From: 14-2 sp963628035
Lineage (GTDB): Bacteria > Bacillota > Clostridia > Lachnospirales > Lachnospiraceae
Assembly (NCBI GenBank): GCA_963628035.1
Contig: CAVGED010000107.1
Coordinates: 1-64,000 of the forward strand
Reading direction: 5' to 3'
DNA: 64,000 bases
The notes under the pieces: generated by a model
Database searches by the model: none
What the model was told of the DNA's origin: nothing
The model's input: the letters and a program-made list of their open reading frames with translations, nothing else
Position numbers and translations under genes: made by a program
Shown here: positions 41,892-50,982 of the stretch, one piece after another
How positions within the stretch are numbered: the stretch's first letter is position 1
Layout: the number at the start of each line of letters is the position of its first letter

Positions 41892-42829
41892 TAAGTACCA
41901 ACCTTTCTCAACAGATACTGGATAAGCTTGTTACAGCCGATCATGGTAATAAACAGCAATGTCGCAATGGCACAGGCATAACCCATTTCATAGCGGATCG
42001 TACCGTAATCCGTCAAGTGATTCATGACCGTATGTACTGCATAGCTGGCGCTGGGGTAACCCATGATCTGTGTAATGATGTCGCCCACGCCAAAGGCGGA
42101 GGTGATACTCATAACAGCGCCGAACATCAACTGCGGCTTCATGAGCGGCAGTGTGATGTACCATAATTCCTGCCAACGGTTCTTAATACCGTCGATGGCT
42201 GCCGCCTCATAATACTGTCGGTCAACACCCTGCAGTCCGGCGATAAACGATAAGAACGTGGTACCAAGACTCATCCACAGGATGATGAGTATCATGATAC
42301 CCATCATATATCGCTCATCGGTAAGCCAGCTTATGGGCTCGTTGATCAGGCCAAGCTGCATCATCCAGGAGTTCAGGAACCCCTTTGCGTCCGCCGCAAA
42401 CAGGTATGTCCACACGATGGTCATACCGCCCGATATGGACGGCGCATAAAACACAATGGTGAAGACAACCCGAAGCCCTCTTGGCAGATCATTGATGAGC
42501 CATGCAAAAAGCAGTGCCAGCAGATATCCGCCGGGTCCGGTTATCACCGCAAAGATCATTGTGTTCTTGATACCGGTCAAGAAAATCTCATCGTTGATAA
42601 ATAAGCGGAAATAGTTCTTCAGTCCTACAAACTCCGGTGGTTCCAATATGTTAAAAGAGGTAAAGCTGAAAATGATCGCGATCACAACCGGGATCACAAC
42701 AAAGGCTGTAAACAGGATCAGATAAGGCGCCATCAGCACATAATGCATTTTATGACGTTTTATCTGCTTGCACTGATAAGCAAGATCTCTTCGTATACGG
42801 GCCTTCAGGCTGCCCTTGTTGTCTGCCAT
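41891..42829 (-). CDS. sugar ABC transporter permease, MalF-like (pair A)
   Basis: About 312 residues. A basic N-terminus is followed by six hydrophobic segments and the EAA loop YEAAAIDGIKNRWQELWYI. The start is ATG at 42829, 8 bases after AAGGAAG; a GTG three codons earlier overlaps that site. It lies directly after the large binding-protein fusion, which is its likely partner. Confidence 0.9.
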   Translation of the reverse strand: MADNKGSLKARIRRDLAYQCKQIKRHKMHYVLMAPYLILFTAFVVIPVVIAIIFSFTSFNILEPPEFVGLKNYFRLFINDEIFLTGIKNTMIFAVITGPGGYLLALLFAWLINDLPRGLRVVFTIVFYAPSISGGMTIVWTYLFAADAKGFLNSWMMQLGLINEPISWLTDERYMMGIMILIILWMSLGTTFLSFIAGLQGVDRQYYEAAAIDGIKNRWQELWYITLPLMKPQLMFGAVMSITSAFGVGDIITQIMGYPSASYAVHTVMNHLTDYGTIRYEMGYACAIATLLFITMIGCNKLIQYLLRKVGT

Positions 42830-42873
42830 AGCTCTCACTTCCTTTCCGTTCAGCCCGCGCCAGGCACGAACTG

Positions 42874-45732
42874 TTATTCCAAGTGAAATTCCTCACGTTT
42901 TAATGCAATCTCTTCATCAATGGCGTTGATATAAGAGCGAAGCGTATCACGGGCGTCGCTGTTTTTGTTGTAGACAGCCTTTAACGCAAAGTCCACATTT
43001 CGCGACGTCATATAGCCGCCGGGAACCTCCGGCACACCCGCAAGCGCCTCCAGCTGATCCAGGATCACCGCACGTTCCTCCGCGGTCCAGGGCAGCATGG
43101 ATATCGCCTCGATATTCGCGGTGTTGTATCTTGCACCGCTGCCCAGCGTGCTTTCCAGCTCTCTTCCGTACTGATACTGCGTCTCGGCGGATGTCCACCA
43201 CTTCACGAATTCCCAGCATTTTTCCGGATCCTTCGCCTTCGACATGATGGAACAGCCCGCACAGCTCACAGGCGCCGAAGCATCTATGGTTCCATCTGCG
43301 CGCCTGGTTCCGGGGATCGGCGCCATAGACCAGAGTCCTGCGATCTCCGGGCCGGAAATGCTGATCACGTTGTACACCGAATAATTGGCTACCGCAATGG
43401 GCATCTCACCGCTGCGGATACGTGTCTCCAGAGAGTAGGAAAACGGAAGGCCATAGCTCTTATAGAACTTCATATAGGTATAAAAAGCATCCAGCGATTC
43501 CTTTTCGCCCAGCATGGATTTCGTCCCCTGGGCATTGTACAGGCTGCCGCCGTTTTGGAACAGGAACATATAAAACGATGTATAGGCTGCCGGAATGGCA
43601 AAGTTCATATTGTTTGACTGTATCGTCGGCAAAGCCTCGATCATATCGTCCCAGGTCTTCAGGTCATAGACATCGATCCCCAGCGACTGCATGATATCCT
43701 TCCGGTAGAACAGAACCGGGAAATCCATTGTCTCCGGCACAGCGTAAACCTTGTCAAGATACGTCAGTCCCTCCAGCGTCTCCGGTGCGAAGCGGTCAGC
43801 CACCTCCTGCCAGTCGTCAAAATCCGACAGCGGGATCACCGCATTTCGCATGGCATAATTGACAGGGTCACTGCCCGTCAGCTGCAAGGCTACGTCGGGG
43901 CCTTTTCCGGCAAGGGTCGCCGTTAGGATCGTCCCGGCCGGAACAAGCTGTACATTCACATGAATGCCGCTGTCCGGCGTAAAGCTCTGCTTGATCAGGC
44001 GCTCCAGCACAAGCGCCTGGTCACGGCCACCCGAAAGACCGTTTCCGATCCAGACCGTGATGGTTTCTTCATCGGCGGTTTCCCCGGAAATGCTGCTGTC
44101 GTCATGCCAGAACGAGGCAAAGAAACGCAGTATGCCGTATTTTATCTTCACAAACAGATTGGAATCCGCCTTCGGAAGCTTCGCTCCCTCTTCCGAGATA
44201 AAAATGTAGTCCAGCAGGATGGGCTGCTGCTTCTCATCCTCGATCAGCGTTGCATAGGAGCTGATGGAATCTCTGAAATAGCTGTATTTCGAAGGTATGG
44301 TGGCTGGTTTTTCTGCCAGCCGCTCCAGCAGCTCAGCCAACTGCTCCACCTGCGCCACTGCGGAATCCCGCTGGTCGGAGATCTCGGTCCACGCCGCAAC
44401 AATCTTCCTTAATTCCTCTGCGCATGCAGAAAGCTTCGGCATAATGTCCGGCATATAGGTGTCAAGCTGATAGTCCCGGTTGGCATCCGGCTCGGTACCC
44501 AGCACCGTCATCAGCGACCAGTTTATCTGGTTCAGTTCGTCGAGAACCTCTTTTCCATCGATCAGGGAATCCTTCACATCTCCCATCACAACCTCCAGGC
44601 AGATCTCGTGTCTGCCCTCCGTCAGATAGAAGCGGTAGGGATCGTCACCCCCGGCCAGAGAAACCTGCCAGGAATCATCCTTCTCAAACACGATACTTCC
44701 CGCTTCCTGAAACGGAACCTCGCCGTCTATCGTAAGCCTGCGCACCGCCTGTCTTGCATTCTGCTGACGGTACCGGAAGCCGATATTGTAATATCCCGTC
44801 TTGGGGACCTCGATCTCATACGATACCCATTGTCCCACCGAGCGCCATTTATCGCCGCCGATCACGTTGAGCTTCTGGGAGGCATAATCATAAGGAGAAT
44901 TCTCCGGGGAGGAAATATCCGAAGCGCCATAGATGCCGGAATCCGACTTCCGATACATCTCTTCCGCCTCGTAGATCAGGATTCCGTCCTGTAACTGTCC
45001 GCTCACTGCTTCCGCGTTGGTTTCCTTCAAATATTCGTCATAGCTTATGTAGCTGTCCTCTTCGGAAAAAACCGTTATCTTCTCGACAGCCATGGGTTCC
45101 TGTATCCCGGCAAAGGAGATCGTATGTACCCCTGCGTCGAGATAGAAGTAAAGCGCGTCACCGTAAAAACCATTGCTGTCAGCAACATTTGCCGTCAGCG
45201 ATTCCTTTATCTCCACCTGCGCATAACGGATGTCGTTGCCGCCATCCACCCGCTCAATGGGCTTCTCATCCTTAAACACACGGGGAAAGCTGACACTTTC
45301 AAGCTCTGCAACGGTGGTCTCGCCATCTAGCCGGACACTGCGTTGGATCTCTGAGGCATGACCGTCAAGCGGATAGTAATCCACCTTGAATCCATACATT
45401 CCGCTGGCCGATATGGTAAACTGCCAGGTCACATCGGAATCCTCTTCCGTCATAAGCGCCTGCCCCAGATCATCTGGAAGCTCTACCACGCTTACGTGTT
45501 CACCGCTTATATAAGAGGCACCGGATATTTCTATGCTTTCCCCGGTCACGGTCTGATCCTCAATGCCGGAGAGATACTTGCGGTAGCTCTGGTTGGAAGA
45601 CCCTATCGTTATTTGGTTGGAAGAAGCGGTCGTCGTTTCCCCCATAGCCGCATCGGCCATCACAGGATCTATTCCCGCAATAAACAGGCTGACCGCCAGC
45701 ACGGATGCAACCACTCTTTTGTGATATCTCAT
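42874..45732 (-). CDS. giant solute-binding protein fused to N-terminal carbohydrate-binding modules
   Basis: About 952 residues, twice the usual size. A signal peptide (about 1-27, VMADAA cleavage region, no lipobox) is followed by two CBM6/35-like beta-sandwiches (about 60-240 and 265-400; SGMYGFKVDYYPLDGHASE and TGYYNIGFRYRQQNARQAV). A helical spacer comes next, then a complete CUT1 family 1 binding protein (about 550-952; LTYLDKVYAVPETMDFPVLF, WEFVKWWTSAETQ). It could bind a polymer with one end and present fragments to the permease with the other. The start at 45732 follows AAAGGAG. Confidence 0.85.
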   Translation of the reverse strand: MRYHKRVVASVLAVSLFIAGIDPVMADAAMGETTTASSNQITIGSSNQSYRKYLSGIEDQTVTGESIEISGASYISGEHVSVVELPDDLGQALMTEEDSDVTWQFTISASGMYGFKVDYYPLDGHASEIQRSVRLDGETTVAELESVSFPRVFKDEKPIERVDGGNDIRYAQVEIKESLTANVADSNGFYGDALYFYLDAGVHTISFAGIQEPMAVEKITVFSEEDSYISYDEYLKETNAEAVSGQLQDGILIYEAEEMYRKSDSGIYGASDISSPENSPYDYASQKLNVIGGDKWRSVGQWVSYEIEVPKTGYYNIGFRYRQQNARQAVRRLTIDGEVPFQEAGSIVFEKDDSWQVSLAGGDDPYRFYLTEGRHEICLEVVMGDVKDSLIDGKEVLDELNQINWSLMTVLGTEPDANRDYQLDTYMPDIMPKLSACAEELRKIVAAWTEISDQRDSAVAQVEQLAELLERLAEKPATIPSKYSYFRDSISSYATLIEDEKQQPILLDYIFISEEGAKLPKADSNLFVKIKYGILRFFASFWHDDSSISGETADEETITVWIGNGLSGGRDQALVLERLIKQSFTPDSGIHVNVQLVPAGTILTATLAGKGPDVALQLTGSDPVNYAMRNAVIPLSDFDDWQEVADRFAPETLEGLTYLDKVYAVPETMDFPVLFYRKDIMQSLGIDVYDLKTWDDMIEALPTIQSNNMNFAIPAAYTSFYMFLFQNGGSLYNAQGTKSMLGEKESLDAFYTYMKFYKSYGLPFSYSLETRIRSGEMPIAVANYSVYNVISISGPEIAGLWSMAPIPGTRRADGTIDASAPVSCAGCSIMSKAKDPEKCWEFVKWWTSAETQYQYGRELESTLGSGARYNTANIEAISMLPWTAEERAVILDQLEALAGVPEVPGGYMTSRNVDFALKAVYNKNSDARDTLRSYINAIDEEIALKREEFHLE

Positions 45733-45807
45733 CTTCCGGTTCTCCTTTCTGCCACAGTACTCTTTTAATGCCCGCAAAACACCTGGCCACACGCTGTATC
45801 CGGTGTC

Positions 45808-47169
45808 TTATTGGCCATAATATTCGTCAATGGTTGCCTGTGCGGTCTGTTGTCCCTGCTCCATCGCCTGACGCGGTGTGAGTGACATATCGTAGATGCA
45901 CTGTCTCAACAGAGCCTCCCATTCGCTGCCAAGAACATCTCCATAGGTGGTAGAGACCGGATTGGCAAGCATGAGCTCCAGCATCTCGCCGGACTCATCA
46001 TCACGCAGAGAATTCTCCACCTGCTGGGAAACCCACTCCTTATTGCTGAGTCCCGTGCGGTTTGCCATGGCAACCAATATTGCCGCTGCATCCTCGATAT
46101 CAGGATCGCCCTTTATGAAGCAGAAGGACTTGCAGTTCGTGGCAACGCCCACATAATCGGTGGCGTCCGGTCCCATAGGCAGCGGCAGCACACCGTAATC
46201 ATCGGGCATTCCGCTGGAGAATACCTCCGATACTACCCAGAAGTCCGAGAGGTGGAACAGTGTCTTTCTGGACATAAATACATTGGATTCGGTAAGGCCG
46301 TAGTCGTTGCCGACAAAGTCTTCATTGTCCAAAAGGCCGTTCCTGTTAAAGTCCTGACAGAACTGTAATGCGTTGAGCATATTGTCGCTCAGGCAGTTAT
46401 AGACATACTTGCCATCCTTGTTGGTGACATAGTCCACATTATTCGTCATAGTGAAGAATCCGAAGCAGGGATAACCATTCACCATTCCTTTCACGGAACC
46501 GTTGGATTTCGTAGTAACGGTCTGGCAGATTTCCGCGAACTTGTCATAGGTCCACTGCTTGTTGCGGACAAGCTCGTACATATCTTCTATTCCATACTTT
46601 TCCGCAAGCGTCTTATTATAAGTAAGCACGTTCCAGTTGATGGCCTGGCACTGCTGCTCCAGGAACGCCACGCCGTACTGCACGTTGTTTATGGTGTTAA
46701 AATCCTTGCTGACAGCCAGCCAGTCATTGCTGTCCAGCCCCAGATTCTTGATCGTGGAGACATCGGCAATGTTGCCGCTGCGATAGATGCCTGAAAATTC
46801 ATGCTGGATGTTGATAATGTTGGCGTACACCTTTCCGGCAGCAACGCTGGTGGTGATATCCTGCTCGATGGTTGACATATTCGGCGCAAACACTTCTATA
46901 TGACAGTTGTAATCCTTCTCGATCTCCTTTAAGATCTTCGCACAGTTCTGCTTCTCCGGCGTATCGCTCTCACCGCCGATCCAATAGGAATCTGCAATGG
47001 TGATGGTCTTACCTCCCATATCATAGATATTTTCGGTAAAGCCCGTATCACTTTTCTCCCCCGTCGGAACCTTGTCCTCGTTTGAACTGCCCGATCCGCC
47101 ACATGCGCAAAGTGCTTGCAGCATAACGACTGTAACAAGACCCAAAGTAATAATCTTCTTGCATTTCAT
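45808..47169 (-). CDS. extracellular solute-binding lipoprotein, family 1
   Basis: A 453-residue CUT1 binding protein. A lipoprotein signal with LCAC lipobox (Cys about 23) is followed by an acidic Ser/Gly linker and the two-lobed binding fold (TITIADSYWIGGESDTPEKQ, NWNVLTYNKTLAEKYGIEDM, QWTYDKFAEICQTV). It is the first gene of the long operon and so probably the most abundant product. Which permease pair it serves is not clear. Confidence 0.9.
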   Translation of the reverse strand: MKCKKIITLGLVTVVMLQALCACGGSGSSNEDKVPTGEKSDTGFTENIYDMGGKTITIADSYWIGGESDTPEKQNCAKILKEIEKDYNCHIEVFAPNMSTIEQDITTSVAAGKVYANIINIQHEFSGIYRSGNIADVSTIKNLGLDSNDWLAVSKDFNTINNVQYGVAFLEQQCQAINWNVLTYNKTLAEKYGIEDMYELVRNKQWTYDKFAEICQTVTTKSNGSVKGMVNGYPCFGFFTMTNNVDYVTNKDGKYVYNCLSDNMLNALQFCQDFNRNGLLDNEDFVGNDYGLTESNVFMSRKTLFHLSDFWVVSEVFSSGMPDDYGVLPLPMGPDATDYVGVATNCKSFCFIKGDPDIEDAAAILVAMANRTGLSNKEWVSQQVENSLRDDESGEMLELMLANPVSTTYGDVLGSEWEALLRQCIYDMSLTPRQAMEQGQQTAQATIDEYYGQ

Positions 47170-47242
47170 ACAAAAACATCCTTTCCTGCTTTGTTTTTTT
47201 GGTATATTATGGGAACCTCTTCGCGTGTCCCTATGATCATGT

Positions 47243-47303
47243 ATTATACAATTTTCGACGGCGGAAATGAACCACAGTTTGTCTTTCTTATATCACAATT
47301 TGT
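47243..47303 (-). promoter_or_regulatory. promoter and activator sites of the long glycan operon
   Basis: On the minus strand two 21-bp direct repeats (47303-47283, core ACAAATTGT; 47282-47262, core ACAAACTGT) abut. The proximal repeat overlaps the weak -35 box TTCATT (47271-47266), and TATAAT lies 17 bases further (47248-47243). The layout fits AraC-type activation. Confidence 0.78.
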
Positions 47304-47362
47304 ATGGGATTTGAGTAAAAGCCTGTAACGCAAAACACGTGATTATCGGCTTTTCTCATAAT

Positions 47363-47423
47363 ATAAATTGTACCCTTCATAAAATAAATTGTGGTTTTCA
47401 TCAAATATCCGTGATGATACAAT
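47363..47423 (+). promoter_or_regulatory. promoter and activator sites of the GH78-araC operon
   Basis: Two 21-bp direct repeats (47363-47383 and 47384-47404, both with core ATAAATTGT) abut. The proximal repeat overlaps the weak -35 box TTTTCA (47395-47400), and TACAAT follows after 17 bases (47418-47423). The start of the proximal repeat is 34 bases before the -10, exactly as in the divergent promoter. Confidence 0.78.
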
Positions 47424-47460
47424 ACGTGTATCGCAACTTGCAGAAATGAGGTCATTCAGA

Positions 47461-49830
47461 ATGGATAACACAATTACCCCACGCCAGAGAAAATGCTTTG
47501 CCACAGCCATTAAATTTACCGAAGGCAATGTGAAAAATCCAGAACATATCACAAATCACGAGAACAGCTACACCGAGCTCACCTGGGATATCGGAAAAGA
47601 AAAGCCTTATCTATGTATCGATCTGGATCCTTCCTCTCCGGGCGGATACCCTGTATTTGAGATAGAGGGGTTTGAAGGCGATCCCATTTTGCGCATTTCC
47701 TATTCCGACTGGTACGATTATATCTGTGACCCAAAGTACCGGGATCGCGGTGATTTCAAGCGCGGGTGCTGTAAATATCTGGGGCCGGAGCTTCCGGTAA
47801 TGCCCGGAAACCCCAACCGCTTCGAGCTCTACCACATCTGCCGGAAGGGTTCCTATACTTACCCGCTTATTCAGGGCCAGCAGCGTTTTGCCCTGCTTAC
47901 GCTGGACAAGCCCGGCTGCTCCGTGAAGATTTCTTCCTTTTATATATACTATACTTCCTCCCTGCAGCCTTATCCCGGCGGCTTTCGCTCCAGCGACAAG
48001 CGGCTGGACCGCCTGTGGGACGCAAGTATCTACACCGTACAATTGGCGACACTGTCGAATTCGGCAAGCCTTGATATCGCAGGTAACCGCCTGATGGTCC
48101 GTGCCCTCACCAAAGGCAATAAGGCAAGCGTCCTGAATGTGGGGACTGACTGGTTTGACTACACACTGCATTTAGAATGTGAGCTGCCTGTTGAACCCGA
48201 CTGTGAAAATGCCGTTTTCTGGTCGGTGCGTGCCGCAGACGACAATAACGCCTATGTATTCCGCCTGTCGCAAAACGGTCAGCTACGGTATTATCTGCGC
48301 AAGGACGGCGTGAACTACGAGAAGCCACTTACCCAGGAGACTGCGGCTCTGATAGAATACAACAAGCCCTTCTGCATAGATACCGTTGTTTGCGGAAATC
48401 ATATATCTGTCTCTGTGAACGGCACACACCTTTCCACTGTGTCTGCCGATGACATTCCCTGCGGCAGTATCGGCTTCTGCCCCACCAGCGAGACATGGTT
48501 CATCGTGAACGGCTTCACCGTCGTTGCAGCCGATGGCAGTATGCTCTATAAGGAGGACTTTCAAAACGGTCTTTCGGACTACCGCTATAATGCTGCGGAA
48601 GAATTTATTGCCGACGGCGCCAAGCGTGACCGCCTGCCCTGGGTGGGTGATCTGTTCTGGTCCTTTGAAAATGTGTATTATTCCTTCGGCAGTTTTGCCC
48701 CGGCCATCAATACCATTGAGATGTTCCGGCGGCACCAATGCCCCGACGGCTATGTGTGGGGCACCTGCTATCCGGAAAACCGTACGTCGCCGGGAGCCTT
48801 TGATTATGGTATGTATCAGTCGGATATTTTCTCTGCCTGGTATGTGATCACCATATCCCGCAATTACCTCTATACCGCGGACAAGAAGAACCTGGAGAGA
48901 TGGTACGAGTCTGTTAAAAAAGACCTGAATTATCTTTCTATGCAGGTGGAGAGCACCGGACTTTTCTATCAGCGATATGAGACCTCAAAGGGCCTCTGGG
49001 ATCACGTGTTAAATGATTACGGCTACTACAGCTATAATAACATTATCATCCAGCAGGCATTCCGGGAAGGTGCATTTATCGCAGACGCCATGGGCGACAG
49101 CAGCAATGCCGCTCTGTACCTGGCTACCGCCGACAAGATGCTTCACGCCATCCGCGATGCCTTCTTCCGCGAGGAGACCGGAATGCTCATCGAGGGCAAG
49201 GACCGCTCGAATCCCTGCTATTCCGCCACCGGATTTGCGCTTGCATTTGGGCTTATCCCGGAAGAATATGCAGCAAAGACCGTAAGAAACATGTGCAAAG
49301 AACAGGAAAGAAGCTTCAAGAACGGGAAATTGGCGATTCTGTTCATACACGGCTGCTTCCGATACGGATTCTCCGAAGAAGCATACCGCATGCTGACAGG
49401 CTCCACCGGAAAGATCGAATTCTTAGGCGAATGCACCCTCAACTGGATCGATGCTGTGCATGACGAGAAGGGACCTGCCTGCACCACAGAATCCATGCCC
49501 TACGGCCACAACCGTGTGGCAAACGGCGAATCCTGGGGCGATTCCTCCCATCCGGATACAGCGGTTGCATTCCTGTTAAGCGGAGATATCCTGGGCATCC
49601 AACCTACCGCCCCAGGATTTAAAACCTTCCGTTTTCAGCCGCACCCTTGCACGCTTCGCAGTGCAAGGGGCATTGTACCGACTCCTTACGGCACCATCGA
49701 TGCCTCGTATGAGATTGCAGAAAACGACAGCTTTACGGTAACTCTTTGTCACCCGAAGGAACTTGAGGTCGACATTATTATAGAGGAAAAATACCGGAAC
49801 CATGCAATCATAAATAAGATCGCAAAATAA
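47461..49830 (+). CDS. GH78-like alpha-L-rhamnosidase family protein
   Basis: About 789 residues, no signal peptide. An N-terminal beta-sandwich precedes a LamG-like insert (about 205-365; WFDYTLHLECELP, IGFCPTSETWFIVNGF). The (alpha/alpha)6 catalytic region (about 375-700) has DRLPWVGDLFW, GYVWGTCYPENR, SATGFALAFGLIPEE and ESWGDSSHPDTA, in the order expected for GH78. A C-terminal beta domain ends in FRFQPHPC. It probably works in the cytoplasm on imported oligosaccharides. The start at 47461 has GAGG about 9 bases upstream. Rhamnose specificity is not certain. Confidence 0.75.
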   Translation: MDNTITPRQRKCFATAIKFTEGNVKNPEHITNHENSYTELTWDIGKEKPYLCIDLDPSSPGGYPVFEIEGFEGDPILRISYSDWYDYICDPKYRDRGDFKRGCCKYLGPELPVMPGNPNRFELYHICRKGSYTYPLIQGQQRFALLTLDKPGCSVKISSFYIYYTSSLQPYPGGFRSSDKRLDRLWDASIYTVQLATLSNSASLDIAGNRLMVRALTKGNKASVLNVGTDWFDYTLHLECELPVEPDCENAVFWSVRAADDNNAYVFRLSQNGQLRYYLRKDGVNYEKPLTQETAALIEYNKPFCIDTVVCGNHISVSVNGTHLSTVSADDIPCGSIGFCPTSETWFIVNGFTVVAADGSMLYKEDFQNGLSDYRYNAAEEFIADGAKRDRLPWVGDLFWSFENVYYSFGSFAPAINTIEMFRRHQCPDGYVWGTCYPENRTSPGAFDYGMYQSDIFSAWYVITISRNYLYTADKKNLERWYESVKKDLNYLSMQVESTGLFYQRYETSKGLWDHVLNDYGYYSYNNIIIQQAFREGAFIADAMGDSSNAALYLATADKMLHAIRDAFFREETGMLIEGKDRSNPCYSATGFALAFGLIPEEYAAKTVRNMCKEQERSFKNGKLAILFIHGCFRYGFSEEAYRMLTGSTGKIEFLGECTLNWIDAVHDEKGPACTTESMPYGHNRVANGESWGDSSHPDTAVAFLLSGDILGIQPTAPGFKTFRFQPHPCTLRSARGIVPTPYGTIDASYEIAENDSFTVTLCHPKELEVDIIIEEKYRNHAIINKIAK

Positions 49831-49843
49831 TGGAGGAACGCTT

Positions 49844-50662
49844 ATGAGCGCAATTAAAACGACATGGTTTTTATTCGGCAGACAGGCCTATATACCGGAA
49901 GAATATTCTGTGTCCACTCATTTTGAATTTTATCGGTTTTATTGCATTTTTGACGGGGAATGTATCTACGAAGATGAAAACGGAGCGGTGACCCTGGAAA
50001 AAGGTCACGTTTATCTCCTGCCACGGAAATCGTATTCTCTTCGCTATGGCAGCCACAATAAATTTCTGCACGTGTGGGGACACTTTCAGATTGAGGGCTG
50101 GCAATTTAACAATGTTATTAAGTTCGACCTGAAAAACGACCCGGTCCATAACGACTTTGTTAGCCTTATCGACGATCTGTCGAAGAAATACTTTGTCGCA
50201 TCCAACGCACCGGAGGCCAGAAACATGACTTCCATCTTCAGCGACGATGACTATTTTACTGTTGTTGAGAGCGTTTTTTCATCCTTTGTCTCTTATCTGT
50301 ACCTCAATACCGTTGGCCGCGAGGAACAGGTCAATCCACTCAAGGCCATCATTGCATACATCAACAACAACCTAAGCTCCGACCTTTCGAACGATACGCT
50401 TGCCCGGATCACGCAATATTCACGCACACATTTCATTCAGGAATTCACCCGGCTTTACCGTATCCCGCCGCAAAAATATGTGGTAAAGGCGCGTATATCG
50501 CAGGCTATTGTGCTACTGATGAATGACGAGAAGATATACAACATTTCCTATAAGGTGGGCTATGACAACCCAAAATCCTTTGCGCGGGCCTTCAAGCGCG
50601 AGACGGGGCTCTCTCCCCAGGATTACAAGAGTCTCCACTATCTTACGATCCATAAAAAATAA
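49844..50662 (+). CDS. AraC family transcriptional regulator of the glycan locus
   Basis: A 272-residue regulator. The N-terminal cupin-like domain contains GHVYLLPRKSYSLRYG and HVWGHFQIEGW. The C-terminal HTH domain (about 168-265) contains DTLARITQYSRTHFIQEFTR and the signature YNISYKVGYDNPKSFARAFK. It lies 13 bases after the GH78-like gene in the same operon. Matching direct repeats at both divergent promoters are its most likely binding sites, so it should activate its own operon and the long one when a glycan fragment is sensed. Confidence 0.9.
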   Translation: MSAIKTTWFLFGRQAYIPEEYSVSTHFEFYRFYCIFDGECIYEDENGAVTLEKGHVYLLPRKSYSLRYGSHNKFLHVWGHFQIEGWQFNNVIKFDLKNDPVHNDFVSLIDDLSKKYFVASNAPEARNMTSIFSDDDYFTVVESVFSSFVSYLYLNTVGREEQVNPLKAIIAYINNNLSSDLSNDTLARITQYSRTHFIQEFTRLYRIPPQKYVVKARISQAIVLLMNDEKIYNISYKVGYDNPKSFARAFKRETGLSPQDYKSLHYLTIHKK

Positions 50663-50665
50663 TGA

Positions 50666-50695
50666 TTGACTCGCGTAAAAGGTATGTGGTAAAAT
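50666..50695 (+). promoter_or_regulatory. promoter of the tRNA-Val gene
   Basis: TTGACT at 50666-50671 and TAAAAT at 50690-50695 with an 18-base spacer. The predicted start lies about 130 bases before the tRNA, leaving a leader filled by a palindromic repeat. Confidence 0.7.
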
Positions 50696-50699
50696 AAAG

Positions 50700-50825
50700 A
50701 AACCGTAGCCGACAGGCGAAGGTTTTCGCTACCCAAACGGTGCTGGACATCCAGCGGATGTCCGTTTAGCACGGACCGGAGTGGAACGGAGACGCGAAGC
50801 GGAGTTCGGGTTTCCCGAACCATAT
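50700..50825 (+). repeat. dispersed palindromic repeat element (copy 2) in the tRNA leader
   Basis: The hairpin GGTGCT-GGACATCC-AGC-GGATGTCC-GTTT-AGCAC (50739-50772) is followed by GACCGGAGTGGAACGGAGAC (50774-50793). This is the same layout as the element at 11190-11244 on the other strand. A further small hairpin, TTCGGG/CCCGAA, lies at 50805-50819. There is no coding potential. Confidence 0.7.
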
Positions 50826-50830
50826 CGAAG

Positions 50831-50903
50831 GGAGACATAGCTCAGCTGGGAGAGCATTTGCTTGACGTGTAAAGGGTCGCAGGTTCGAGTCCTGTTGTCT
50901 CCA
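50831..50903 (+). tRNA. tRNA-Val (anticodon GAC)
   Basis: A 73-base cloverleaf. The acceptor GGAGACA/TGTCTCC with discriminator A is perfect, the D stem is GCTC/GAGC, the anticodon stem TTTGC/GTAAA has one G-T pair, the loop is TTGACGT (anticodon GAC at positions 34-36), and the T arm is GCAGG-TTCGAGT-CCTGT. CCA is not encoded. Confidence 0.93.
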
Positions 50904-50908
50904 TAAAG

Positions 50909-50940
50909 CTATCCGCCGTATAAACGGCGGATAGTTTTTT
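50909..50940 (+). terminator. intrinsic terminator of tRNA-Val
   Basis: A perfect 11-bp stem (50909-50919 with 50924-50934), a 4-base loop and a run of six T. It may work weakly on the opposite strand too. Confidence 0.92.
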
Positions 50941-50982
50941 ATATCGTGTGCAATTTACTCTGCAGTGCGCGTCCGCAAACGC

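Noticed and set aside
50831..50903. tRNA as an integration site for a mobile element
   Set aside because: No integrase gene or duplicated tRNA 3' end is seen on either side.
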